The notes beneath the pieces are model-generated. The model saw only the letters and a program-made list of their open reading frames with translations, did no database searches and had not been told where the DNA came from. Positions 7,882-15,600 of a DNA stretch of 17,087 nt are shown here, piece after piece. This DNA comes from CAMBDR01 sp046597185 (GTDB taxonomy: Bacteria; Pseudomonadota; Gammaproteobacteria; Burkholderiales; Burkholderiaceae_D). Positions within the stretch are counted from its first letter, which is position 1, and each line of letters opens with the position of its first letter. The position numbers were made by a program, and so were the translations under genes. The stretch is from the NCBI GenBank assembly GCA_046597185.1, contig JBKJLF010000003.1, positions 1-17,087 of the forward strand, given 5' to 3'.

Positions 7882-8052
7882 ATGACGACCCAATTCCATC
7901 CCACCCACCCCAGAGCGCGAGAAATCCAAACGCTATTGCTGGCGCGTGGCATCGGTTTGTGGTTTTCAGCTTACGGCATTGTGGAACAAATCAATCAAAT
8001 CCTGATGAATGAATCAGTGCGCATGAACCGCTTGGTCGGAGGCCCAATATGA
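7882..8052 (+). CDS. Small unrecognised protein (56 residues) coupled to flhF
   Basis: I do not recognise this protein. It starts MTTQFHPTHPRAREIQ, has a hydrophobic-amphipathic stretch LLLARGIGLWFSAYGIVEQI (about 18-37) that could be a short helix or peripheral membrane segment, and ends VRMNRLVGGPI. It has no Cys. The start is well supported by AAGGAG 6 nt upstream of ATG 7882; an in-frame ATG 24 bp earlier has no such site. Its stop overlaps the flhF start as ATGA (8049-8052), and the flhF ribosome site GGAGG (8038-8042) lies within its last codons. The strong ribosome site and exact coupling argue for a real gene. It occupies the position upstream of flhF where many related genomes carry flhA. 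Confidence 0.7.
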   Translation: MTTQFHPTHPRAREIQTLLLARGIGLWFSAYGIVEQINQILMNESVRMNRLVGGPI

Positions 8053-9617
8053 ACGTCAAGAAATTTACCGCCCAAACCTCACGCGAGGCCTTACGCCGGG
8101 TACGTGAAGCACTCGGGCCGGATGCGGTGATTTTATCCAACCGCGCCACCGAAAGCGGTGTCGAAATTATGGCCTTGGCGAGCGAAGACATTTCCTCACT
8201 GTCGCAAACGCCACAATCGCCACAATCGCAACAATCGCCACATGAATCGGTAGCATCGGCAGTACCCTCCTTCCATGCGCGTGCAGCCATGCAAGAGCCG
8301 CCTCGAACCGCACCCAGCTATGATATTCCGGACATGCACGAGGCAATGGAAATGCCACGCGTTATGCCAGCGGCACGCAATATCAATGCCAATATCAGTA
8401 ATAATTTCAGCGGCGGCCTCCATCAGGGCATCAATAACAACCTTGGCAACAGCCTTGGCAACAGCCTTGGCAACAGCCTTGGCAGCAGCCATCACCATGC
8501 TCATGAGCACGCTCATAATCAAGATATGCGACTGGATAAAATACATTATGACAGTCCACGCAACGACAGCCTGCGCGCCGACCCGATGCCAGCACAGCAT
8601 GCCGACCATTTCCGCTCCGACAGCCAAACCGATATGGCTGAAATGATGCAAGAATTACGCGCCATGCGCGGCATGATGGAAACCCAATTGGCCGAATTGG
8701 CCTGGAGCGCAACCCAAAACCGCACCCCACAAAAAGGTTTGATCTTGCGCGAAATGCTGGGAGCAGGCTTTAGCCCCAGTCTGGCGCGCTATGTAACAGA
8801 AAAACTGCCCGTTCTGAAAACCGAAGCCGAAGCCTTGCGCTGGTTGAAAAATATCCTCTGCCATAATTTACAGACCATGGGTAATGAACATGAAATACTG
8901 GAAAAAGGCGGCGTCTTTGCCCTGGTAGGCCCGACTGGTGTGGGCAAAACCACCAGTACGGCCAAATTGGCGGCACGCTGCGTGATGCGCCATGGTACCG
9001 ATAAGTTGGCTTTGATTACCACCGATGGCTACCGGATTGGCGGCCATGAACAATTGCGCATTTACGGCAAAATCCTGGGTGTGATGGTGCATTCGGTCAA
9101 AGATGAAGCCGATTTGCGCATTGCCCTGCGTGAGTTGCGTGGCAAGCATACGGTGTTGATTGATACCATCGGCGTGTCGCAACGCGACAACATGGTGGCC
9201 GAACAAGTGGCCATGCTCTCGGGCGCGGGCAATAATGTGCAACGCCTGTTGTGTTTAAACGCCACCTCAACCGGTGAAACCTTGAGCGAAGTGGTGCGCG
9301 CCTACACGGGCACCGGTTTGGCTGGCTGCATTATGACCAAACTGGATGAAGCCGCGACGATTGGCAATGTGCTGGATGTGATCATCCGCGCCAAGTTGAA
9401 TTTATATTATGTCTCGAATGGCCAGCGCGTGCCGGAAGATTTGCACTTGGCTGATCGCGCTTACCTGATGGATCGCGCCTTCAAACTCAAACGAGAGAAT
9501 GGCCCTTATCAATTGCAAGACTCGGAATTGCCTTTGATTGTGTCGCAAATGAGTGTTTCGCAAATGAGTAGTTTGTCGCAATCTGCCCACAACCCACGCG
9601 AGGTGCATCTTGGCTAA
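8049..9617 (+). CDS. flhF: Flagellar biosynthesis GTPase FlhF
   Basis: An SRP-family GTPase that places and numbers polar flagella. The protein has 522 residues, longer than many homologues because of its linker. The N-terminal B domain begins MNVKKFTAQTSREALRRVREALGPDAVILSNR. Residues about 50-190 are a low-complexity linker with PQS repeats, an N-S-L-G repeat and a His-rich patch (His148-150, 152, 154, 156). The NG domain follows: P-loop GPTGVGKTT (294-302, Lys300), TTDGYRIGGHEQL, IDTIGVSQRD (Asp372) and TKLDEA (430-435). GGAGG sits 6 nt before ATG 8049, which overlaps the stop of the small upstream gene. It overlaps flhG by 8 bp. The C-terminus carries a short SQMS repeat. The catalytic motifs look intact. 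Confidence 0.96.
   Translation: MNVKKFTAQTSREALRRVREALGPDAVILSNRATESGVEIMALASEDISSLSQTPQSPQSQQSPHESVASAVPSFHARAAMQEPPRTAPSYDIPDMHEAMEMPRVMPAARNINANISNNFSGGLHQGINNNLGNSLGNSLGNSLGSSHHHAHEHAHNQDMRLDKIHYDSPRNDSLRADPMPAQHADHFRSDSQTDMAEMMQELRAMRGMMETQLAELAWSATQNRTPQKGLILREMLGAGFSPSLARYVTEKLPVLKTEAEALRWLKNILCHNLQTMGNEHEILEKGGVFALVGPTGVGKTTSTAKLAARCVMRHGTDKLALITTDGYRIGGHEQLRIYGKILGVMVHSVKDEADLRIALRELRGKHTVLIDTIGVSQRDNMVAEQVAMLSGAGNNVQRLLCLNATSTGETLSEVVRAYTGTGLAGCIMTKLDEAATIGNVLDVIIRAKLNLYYVSNGQRVPEDLHLADRAYLMDRAFKLKRENGPYQLQDSELPLIVSQMSVSQMSSLSQSAHNPREVHLG
8211..8237. repeat. 9-bp tandem repeat in flhF
   Basis: Three consecutive 9-bp units (ccacaatcg, ccacaatcg, caacaatcg) encode a PQS/QQS-type stretch starting at FlhF residue 55, in the linker between the B and NG domains. 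The repeat is in frame, so copy-number change would alter linker length without disrupting the GTPase. Confidence 0.85.
8436..8483. repeat. 12-bp tandem repeat in flhF encoding N-S-L-G
   Basis: Four consecutive 12-bp units, aacaaccttggc once and then aacagccttggc three times, encode NNLG-NSLG-NSLG-NSLG at FlhF residues 130-145. It precedes the His-rich patch. Near-identity at the DNA level suggests recent expansion by slippage. Confidence 0.93.
9540..9569. repeat. 15-bp repeat at the flhF 3' end
   Basis: Two adjacent units, gtgtcgcaaatgagt and gtttcgcaaatgagt, encode VSQMS-VSQMS near the C-terminus of FlhF, followed by a third partial tcgcaa copy. The repeat is in frame and lies outside the GTPase core. 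Confidence 0.7.
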
Positions 9618-10485
9618 TTTCGATTTTGATCAAGCCGAAGGCTTGCGCCGCATGTTGGCTGGCCCAAAGCCACGTGTGGTCACTTTTTTCTCTGCCACAC
9701 CAGCCGAAGACAAGAGTAATCTCTTGATTAATCTGGCCACCTCACTGGCCAAAACCGGGCAACGGGTGTTGCTGGTGGATGCCCGCTCATCGCTGCGCGG
9801 GGTCGGCTCGCACATGGGTTTATCGGCCGGGGCCACCTTAAGTGGTGTTGCGCGACAGGAATATGCCCTAAACCAAGCTACCAAAGCCACACCTCAGGGT
9901 TTTAGTGTGGTAACCCTGACACGCGGCCAACTGCGCTCACCACAACAAGCGCCCGATGAAATGCGCCGTATGGCAAAAGCACTCGATATCCTGATCAAAC
10001 AAAGCGGTATTGTCATGGTCGATGGGGAATTAACAAGTGATGATTGCTTACCCATGCCTATCATGGCACAATGTGAAATCGTGGTGCAGGTTGGTTGCCA
10101 CGCCGACTCGATAAAAGCCGGTTATTGTTTGATAAAACAGTTGAATCAGGAGTTGGGGCGGCGTCCTTTCGGTATACTTGTCAGCGGTGCTTCTGAAATT
10201 GAGGCAAAAGTGGTATACGATAACATGGCTCAGGCGGCTAGTCGGTATTTGGCAGTCCCGCTCAATTCCATGGGTTCGGTGCCAAGCGATGAACATGTAA
10301 CAAAAGCAGCACGCCTGGGGCGCGCCGTGGTCGATGCCTTTCCCCTGGCGGGTGCATCGGTTGCGTTTCGCCGCCTGGCCGGGCAACTGGCTTTGCAAGG
10401 CGGTGGCAATATCAGTAATATTGGCGGAATTGGCAATAGCAACAACAGCAATCACTATAGTGGTAACGCCCGTTTGATGGCCTAG
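9610..10485 (+). CDS. flhG: FlhG/FleN-type MinD-family protein with degenerate ATP-binding site
   Basis: FlhG proteins limit flagellar number and stimulate FlhF GTPase activity through an N-terminal DQAxxLR helix. Here that motif is intact (DQAEGLRRML, residues 7-16). The deviant Walker A motif, normally like GKGGVGKTN, reads ATPAEDKSN (29-37), keeping only Lys35 and a Ser in place of Thr. The switch I region is VDARSSLRG (Asp57) instead of DADLGLAN, and the Walker B/switch II region is VMVDGELTS (Asp138) instead of a DTGAG-like motif. ATP hydrolysis is therefore doubtful, although the fold and gene position fit FlhG. The protein has 291 residues with a Gly/Asn/Ser-rich tail. The start is TTG, preceded by GAGG about 6 nt upstream and overlapping flhF by 8 bp. 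The identity as FlhG homologue is firm; the loss of ATPase activity is inferred. Confidence 0.88.
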   Translation: MANFDFDQAEGLRRMLAGPKPRVVTFFSATPAEDKSNLLINLATSLAKTGQRVLLVDARSSLRGVGSHMGLSAGATLSGVARQEYALNQATKATPQGFSVVTLTRGQLRSPQQAPDEMRRMAKALDILIKQSGIVMVDGELTSDDCLPMPIMAQCEIVVQVGCHADSIKAGYCLIKQLNQELGRRPFGILVSGASEIEAKVVYDNMAQAASRYLAVPLNSMGSVPSDEHVTKAARLGRAVVDAFPLAGASVAFRRLAGQLALQGGGNISNIGGIGNSNNSNHYSGNARLMA

Positions 10486-10541
10486 CCCATTTTAAGTTTA
10501 ACCAAGCGATGTATTCACCATAGACTCATGTAAATTGACCC

Positions 10542-11273
10542 ATGTATACGGCCAAAGGGAAAACTGACAAGGATATACTGCTGCAACAGCATTTGCCCTT
10601 GGTAAAAAAGCTGGCATTTCATATGAAAGCCAAGCTACCGCCCAGCGTCGAGGTGGATGATCTGGTACAAGCCGGGATGATAGGTTTGCTCGATGCGATC
10701 AGTCGCTTCGAAGAAAACCACGGTGCCCAGTTTGAAACCTATGCCGTCCTGCGCATTCGTGGTGCCATGCTGGACGAATTGCGCAGTAGCGATTGGTTGC
10801 CGCGCAGCATGCGGCAAAACATGCGCAAGATCGAAGTCGCGATGACCACGCTACAACAACGCCTGGGTCACCCGCCGACCGAATCGGAAGTGGCCAAGCT
10901 ATTAAAATTATCGCTCGCGGAATACCAGGATATGCTGTCCGACGGTGGCGGCCACCAATTAGTGTATTACGAAGATTTTCACGATGCCGAAGGCAATGAC
11001 AGTTTTCTGGATCGGCATTATGTCGATGATGGTGGTGATCCACTCAATAGCTTGCTCGAAGGCGATTTCCGCCAGGCCGTGATCAAGGCGATTGACGCCC
11101 TGCCGGAACGGGAGAAATTGCTGATGGGCTTATATTACGAGCAAGAATTAAATCTGAAAGAAATCGGTGCGGTCATGGGCGTGTCGGAATCACGCGTGAG
11201 CCAGTTGCATACGCAGGCGGTCACGCGCTTACGTGCTTCATTACGGGAGCAGGCGTGGACTGGGCAAGTGTAA
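10542..11273 (+). CDS. fliA: Flagellar sigma factor FliA (sigma 28)
   Basis: This RNA polymerase sigma factor transcribes late flagellar, motor and chemotaxis genes once the hook is complete. The protein has 243 residues, a normal FliA length. Region 2 includes DDLVQAGMIGLLDAISRFE (39-57) and FETYAVLRIRGAMLDELRSSDW (64-85), a strong FliA/WhiG-type signature. Region 3 follows at about 95-135. Region 4 includes ALPEREKLLMGLYY and the helix-turn-helix LKEIGAVMGVSESRVSQLH (205-223). The ATG 56 bp after flhG has no good Shine-Dalgarno, but no better in-frame start is visible. Its 3' end overlaps motC by 19 bp. No anti-sigma FlgM gene is in the window. Confidence 0.96.
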   Translation: MYTAKGKTDKDILLQQHLPLVKKLAFHMKAKLPPSVEVDDLVQAGMIGLLDAISRFEENHGAQFETYAVLRIRGAMLDELRSSDWLPRSMRQNMRKIEVAMTTLQQRLGHPPTESEVAKLLKLSLAEYQDMLSDGGGHQLVYYEDFHDAEGNDSFLDRHYVDDGGDPLNSLLEGDFRQAVIKAIDALPEREKLLMGLYYEQELNLKEIGAVMGVSESRVSQLHTQAVTRLRASLREQAWTGQV

Positions 11274-11995
11274 TCGGCCTGTTTTTGGCCTTGGCTGCCA
11301 TTGTCTTGGGCCAGGCCATTGAGGGCGGCAATATTTTGTCGCTATTGCAACCTGCTGCCTTTGTGATTGTATTTATTGGCACCACGGGTGCCGTGTTATT
11401 GCAAAGCCGCGCGGCCCAATTTCGTAAGGGCGTTGGCATGTTGCGCTGGATTTTTTCGCCACCTCCCAACAACCACAAATCCCTGGGGCAAGATATTACG
11501 TTATGGAGCATCACGGCCCGGCGCGAAGGCTTACTCAGTCTTGAGCGCTTCATGAATGCAAAACAAGATCCGTTTATTGTCAAGGGCTTACGCCTTGTAG
11601 TCGATGGCATTAACCCACATAAATTACGCGAGATTCTCGAAGTCGAAATCACCGCTTATGAAACCGAGCAACGTCAGGCCATTAAAATTTGGGAAGCAGC
11701 AGGCGGTTATTCCCCCACCATTGGTATTTTAGGCGCGGTGCTGGGCCTGGTTCATGTGATGGAAAACCTGGGCGACCCCACCAAACTGGGTAGCGGTATT
11801 GCCGTCGCCTTTGTGGCAACCATCTACGGGGTCGGTTTGGCCAACCTGGTTTTTTTACCGATTAATAATAAACTCAAGGCGATTATCAGCCGGGAAGTGG
11901 TCACGCGTGAATTACTGGCTTCGGTGTTTCACGATATTGCCAGTGGTGATAATGCCCGCGTGATTGAAGAGCGGGTCAATAGCCTGGGGCGCTGA
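11255..11995 (+). CDS. motC: MotA/MotC-type flagellar stator protein
   Basis: The ring-forming stator subunit uses ion flow to turn the flagellar rotor. The protein has 246 residues with four predicted membrane helices at about 4-22, 31-50, 154-170 and 180-202 and a large cytoplasmic loop between helices two and three. That loop carries the charged rotor-contact stretch ARREGLLSLE (Arg89, Arg90, Glu97). Helix three begins with the conserved proline in SPTIGILGAVLG (Pro154). The start is GTG 11255, supported by GGGAG upstream and by the helix-one start MDWASVIGLF; it lies 19 bp inside fliA. The label motC rather than motA is by analogy with Pseudomonas, where the second stator pair sits in the fliA-che region. 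A primary motAB elsewhere cannot be excluded or shown. Confidence 0.92.
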   Translation: MDWASVIGLFLALAAIVLGQAIEGGNILSLLQPAAFVIVFIGTTGAVLLQSRAAQFRKGVGMLRWIFSPPPNNHKSLGQDITLWSITARREGLLSLERFMNAKQDPFIVKGLRLVVDGINPHKLREILEVEITAYETEQRQAIKIWEAAGGYSPTIGILGAVLGLVHVMENLGDPTKLGSGIAVAFVATIYGVGLANLVFLPINNKLKAIISREVVTRELLASVFHDIASGDNARVIEERVNSLGR

Positions 11996-11996
11996 T

Positions 11997-12731
11997 ATGG
12001 CACGCAAACGATATGAAGAAGAAGCAGACAACCACGAACGCTGGCTGGTATCGTATGCCGACTTCATCACCTTGTTGTTTGCCTTTTTTGTGGTGATGTA
12101 TGCGATTTCGTCAGTCAATGTCGGCAAGTATAAAGTCTTTTCCAACTCCCTGATCAGCGCCTTCAACTCGTCCAACTCGCCGATGCAAACGGATGTCCCT
12201 CCGCCAATTATCGATAGACGCCAGGCAGCAATGCGGCGGGAAAAAGATCGTATGACCAAAATCGCCCGCGACCTGAAAAAAATCCTCGCGCCCCTGGTGC
12301 AAGAAGGCAAGGTACGCGTGATACAAAACAGTAAAGGCGTGAGTGTTGAAATTAATGCCAGCGTCTTGTTTGCGCCGGGTGAAGCCCGTTTGAGCCAGGA
12401 ATCGGATCAAGCCTTAAAAGTGGTCGCGCTGTTGCTACAAGCGGACACGCATGATATTCAGGTGGAAGGTCATACCGATAACGTGCCGATTAAAACGCCG
12501 CAGTTTGCCTCGAATTGGGAACTCTCGGCCGCACGCGCCAGTAGCGTGGTGCGGCTATTTATCGACAGTGGCATATCGGAAAAACGACTCACCGCGATTG
12601 GTCATGCCGCCAATATCGAAGTAGCTGGTAACGACAGCCCCGAAGGGCGGGCGCGCAACCGCCGGGTTGCCGTCACCATTCTTTCCGGCATGCCCGATCC
12701 GAGCACCGAAATTCCGACCGAACCAAGATAA
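11997..12731 (+). CDS. motD: MotB/MotD-type flagellar stator protein
   Basis: The peptidoglycan-anchoring stator subunit that pairs with the preceding MotA-type protein. The protein has 244 residues. A short basic N-terminus leads into one membrane helix, SYADFITLLFAFFVVMYAIS (19-38), with the ion-carrying Asp22. A plug/linker region follows, then an OmpA-like domain with VEGHTDNVPI (156-165), NWELSAARAS (173-182) and GRARNRRV (217-224), which binds peptidoglycan. ATG 11997 was chosen because it begins MARKRYEEEA, one base after the motC stop; an in-frame ATG at 11964 would lie inside motC and add 11 residues. It is the last gene of the flagellar run and converges on the peptidase gene, 33 bp away. 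Confidence 0.93.
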   Translation: MARKRYEEEADNHERWLVSYADFITLLFAFFVVMYAISSVNVGKYKVFSNSLISAFNSSNSPMQTDVPPPIIDRRQAAMRREKDRMTKIARDLKKILAPLVQEGKVRVIQNSKGVSVEINASVLFAPGEARLSQESDQALKVVALLLQADTHDIQVEGHTDNVPIKTPQFASNWELSAARASSVVRLFIDSGISEKRLTAIGHAANIEVAGNDSPEGRARNRRVAVTILSGMPDPSTEIPTEPR

Positions 12732-12764
12732 GCCGATTACTCCGATTTCAGTGGCCCGAATGAT

Positions 12765-15494
12765 TCATTTTTTGGGCAAACCCACATCGAGCTTGGCAAA
12801 TTCTTTCAAAAAATCACGCAACTGCGGTAGCAATTTGGCTTTTCTGCTGACATTAAAACGGATCAACTCCGCCGTAATTTCCAATTCTTGCAAAGACTCT
12901 TTACCCAAATGGGCTTTGGTAAAGCTTTCCAACTGGGTCAGGTAGCGCAACTCATCGGCACCAGCCAGCACATTGCTGGCCATCTTTTGGCGTTCCCGCT
13001 CGCTTTGGGTGGCAAACAATGCTGCCCGATTTTTCTGCAAAAAACGCCAGGTCAAATCGCGGTGTTGGTCATGCGCCATACCATATAGCAGTGTGGCGAA
13101 AGTTTGTGTCGGCAATTGTGGCGACAAGGTTAAATTCAGCGTTTGCTGTGCCAATTGCGGATTTTTCACCAGAGTCAGCGCGCGATAAAACTGCGCTTTC
13201 TCATTACTGCCCAAGGCTTCTTGTGCCATTTTTTTAATTTGATCATAGCCCGCCTGATCCGCATGCCGCGCAGCCAAACCCAATACCGCCTCCTGCAACA
13301 CAACCGGCAGCGAATTCGGCTCTTGCAACCATTGCGCAAACCGGGCCTGGCCTTGCGCAATAAAAGCAGGTTGATCGAGCTGCGCCAACTGATCCACCAA
13401 ACGCGCACGCAACAGGCTTTGTTCCAAACTATCATCTGAACGCGCTTGCCAACCCAGGCGCTCAAAATGGGCTTGCAATAATTGCTGCCGATAATTGCGC
13501 CATGCGCCCTGCTCAGCTTGGCCCTGACTGATGGCGTCCAATTGATACAAAGTAGTAAATACCTGGTCCCATAATGCCAGCCGGGTATTTTGTAGCGGTT
13601 GTAACTGCGAGTGCAACTGCATGCGTGGTAATAAACCCAAATACTGCGCCAAAGGCAAGCGCCCCACCGTCACCAGGGCCCAGGTATCGGACAAAATTTT
13701 CAGGCGCAGACTGTCGGGCAATTGCGGCCACTGTTGCATTAATTGTTGCCACATCACCTCACTGTATTGCACCCGATAAAAACCAATATCCTGCGGGTCA
13801 ATCAACAACACGCCCTGGCAATGGGGTCGGGTCAGGTTCATGCTTGGGCCATTTAACAACACAGTTTCCAACTGTGCCGGCGCTGTTTCTGACTTTGCTG
13901 ACGGCTTGGCCGACTCCGGCTCCGTCATGAGTACTTGAAACTGCACGGGGATAGGCCAGATACGGGTACTTTTCTTGCCATTGGCCTTAAATTGTTGTTG
14001 ATTGAGTTGAATCTGGCGCTGCCCGTTCACACACTGTTCACTCACCGTGATCAGGGGAAAGCCAGCCTGTGCCGTCCAGGTTTGCGCCATTGCGGCCACC
14101 GGGCGATCTGCGCTGATACTTAACGCCGCCCACAAATCAGCACTGGTGGAATTGGAATATTGGTGCCGGGTCAAATAGGTTTGAATGCCACGTTGAAATG
14201 CCGCTTCGCCCAGATATTGTTCCAGCATGCGCAGCACCGCTTGCCCTTTGGCATAGGTGATACCGTCAAATGCATCATTGGCTTCGGCTTCATTGGCCAC
14301 CGGCTGTTGAATCGGATGGGTTTTTTCCATCATATCCTGTTCCATGGCCGCGTTTTTGGCGCTTTGTTGATCCAGCCATACCAACCAGTCAGGGTTTAAT
14401 TGCGCACTAACCTTGGTAGCCATCCAGGACGCAAAGCCTTCGTTGAGCCACAAATCATCCCACCAAGCCATGGTCACCAAATTTCCAAACCATTGGTGCG
14501 CCATTTCGTGCGCGGTAATATCAAACACCTGGCGTTTGGCTTCTTGCGAATCTTTTTTGGGATCAAACAAGACGGTATTTTCAGAATAAATAATGGCACC
14601 CCAATTTTCCATCGCACCGCCAAAACCATTGGGCACGGCGATATGGTCCAGTTTGCGCAAGGGGTAGCGCATGCTAAAATAATCGTTGTAATAATGCAGC
14701 AAATCCCGACTGGCTTGCAAGGCCCAGGCACCGCCCGCCTGCTTGCCTTGTGTGGTAATCAAACCAATATCCACGCCGTCTTGCTCGACACTGGTGCGCT
14801 CTAACTCACCCGCCGCCAAGACCAATAAATAAGTCGCCATCTTGGGCGTGCGTTCGAACACCAAACGCTTACCACCAGGCAATGCCAGTTGTTCGGCTAT
14901 CGGCGTATTGGAGTAGGCAGAAAAATGGGTCGGCACGTCGATACTGAGTTGAAACACGGCGCGAAAAGCAGGTTCATCCCAGCAGGGTAATAAACGGCGC
15001 GCATCGGTTGGCTCCATTTCGGTGGCCAACATTTGTTTTTCACCGCTGGTGGTTGGATAGGTATCGTAATATAAGCCATGTGGTTGGCGACTGATTTTGC
15101 CACGGTAAGCAATATGCAGGCGATACAGCCCCGGCTGCAAGGCATGGGTCAATTGAAAGCTCACGGTTTCCCGCAAAGGGTCGAGCTTGGCGACCAAGTT
15201 TTGGGCTCCCCCCCCTTCTGCGCCAACACTGGCTAGGTCAATTTGCAAATCCAGCGCATTCATCACAATCTGATTCACGGGTTGCGTTACCCGAATTTGG
15301 ATTTCCAGCTCACCCTTAAATTGATGCTGTGCCAGGTCGGGATGCAAAGTCAATCGATATTCCAGCGGTATGACTTGCTTGGGTAATTTACCCGGTGTGG
15401 TATGAAAGGCAAAGGGCGCAGCCGAGGCGGCCCAGTACAATACCAAGCCTGCCCCCATAACGAATCGTTTCAACCATCGCGCAAAATATCGCAT
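12765..15494 (-). CDS. M1-family zinc aminopeptidase, exported
   Basis: It removes N-terminal amino acids from peptides, probably in the periplasm or outside the cell. From ATG 15494 the protein has 909 residues. An Arg/Lys-rich start and hydrophobic stretch ending WAASA (21-25) form a signal peptide. The N-terminal beta domain leads to the substrate motif GAMEN (293-297) and zinc site HEMAHQWFG (His329, Glu330, His333), with Glu352 in LWLNEGF 19 residues beyond His333. The catalytic Tyr414 is in GITYAKGQ. A long ERAP1-like helical C-terminus follows. The closest resemblance is to ERAP/aminopeptidase N-type M1 enzymes rather than classical cytoplasmic E. coli PepN. An alternative GTG start at 15530 would add 12 residues before the signal peptide. 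A run of eight G (minus strand) lies in the coding region at 15208-15215. Confidence 0.93.
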   Translation of the reverse strand: MRYFARWLKRFVMGAGLVLYWAASAAPFAFHTTPGKLPKQVIPLEYRLTLHPDLAQHQFKGELEIQIRVTQPVNQIVMNALDLQIDLASVGAEGGGAQNLVAKLDPLRETVSFQLTHALQPGLYRLHIAYRGKISRQPHGLYYDTYPTTSGEKQMLATEMEPTDARRLLPCWDEPAFRAVFQLSIDVPTHFSAYSNTPIAEQLALPGGKRLVFERTPKMATYLLVLAAGELERTSVEQDGVDIGLITTQGKQAGGAWALQASRDLLHYYNDYFSMRYPLRKLDHIAVPNGFGGAMENWGAIIYSENTVLFDPKKDSQEAKRQVFDITAHEMAHQWFGNLVTMAWWDDLWLNEGFASWMATKVSAQLNPDWLVWLDQQSAKNAAMEQDMMEKTHPIQQPVANEAEANDAFDGITYAKGQAVLRMLEQYLGEAAFQRGIQTYLTRHQYSNSTSADLWAALSISADRPVAAMAQTWTAQAGFPLITVSEQCVNGQRQIQLNQQQFKANGKKSTRIWPIPVQFQVLMTEPESAKPSAKSETAPAQLETVLLNGPSMNLTRPHCQGVLLIDPQDIGFYRVQYSEVMWQQLMQQWPQLPDSLRLKILSDTWALVTVGRLPLAQYLGLLPRMQLHSQLQPLQNTRLALWDQVFTTLYQLDAISQGQAEQGAWRNYRQQLLQAHFERLGWQARSDDSLEQSLLRARLVDQLAQLDQPAFIAQGQARFAQWLQEPNSLPVVLQEAVLGLAARHADQAGYDQIKKMAQEALGSNEKAQFYRALTLVKNPQLAQQTLNLTLSPQLPTQTFATLLYGMAHDQHRDLTWRFLQKNRAALFATQSERERQKMASNVLAGADELRYLTQLESFTKAHLGKESLQELEITAELIRFNVSRKAKLLPQLRDFLKEFAKLDVGLPKK
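15208..15215. repeat. Homopolymer (C)8 / (G)8 in the M1 peptidase gene
   Basis: Eight consecutive C on the plus strand (G on the coding strand) encode Gly-Gly-Gly within AEGGGAQ near the N-terminus. The frame is intact as given. A one-base slip would truncate nearly the whole enzyme, so the tract is either a phase-variation candidate or a sequencing-error-prone site. Confidence 0.9.
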
Positions 15495-15600
15495 CACATC
15501 CACACCACTCTCAAAAAAGAAAGTGACCACCCGCAGGCAGCCACAATCAGCCTATCTGCTTGTATGCTACCAGAAATTTTTATGAAGCAAAGTTACTGTT

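Noticed and set aside
7991..8290. Minus-strand frames rich in repeated GDCCDCGDC-like residues opposite flhF
   Set aside because: These are a by-product of the in-frame repeats in flhF, not genes.
10486..10541. Sigma-28 promoter in the flhG-fliA gap
   Set aside because: TAAGTTT is present, but the GCGATG that follows is only about 5 bp away, far from the required spacing.
12732..12767. Possible bidirectional terminator between motD and the M1 gene
   Set aside because: GCCC...GGGC with an inner AATG/CATT pair and a T-run exists, but the stem is interrupted and overlaps the M1 stop codon; too weak to call.
13513..13752. Minus-strand frame within the M1 gene region in another phase
   Set aside because: It overlaps the long conserved M1 coding frame and has no independent support.
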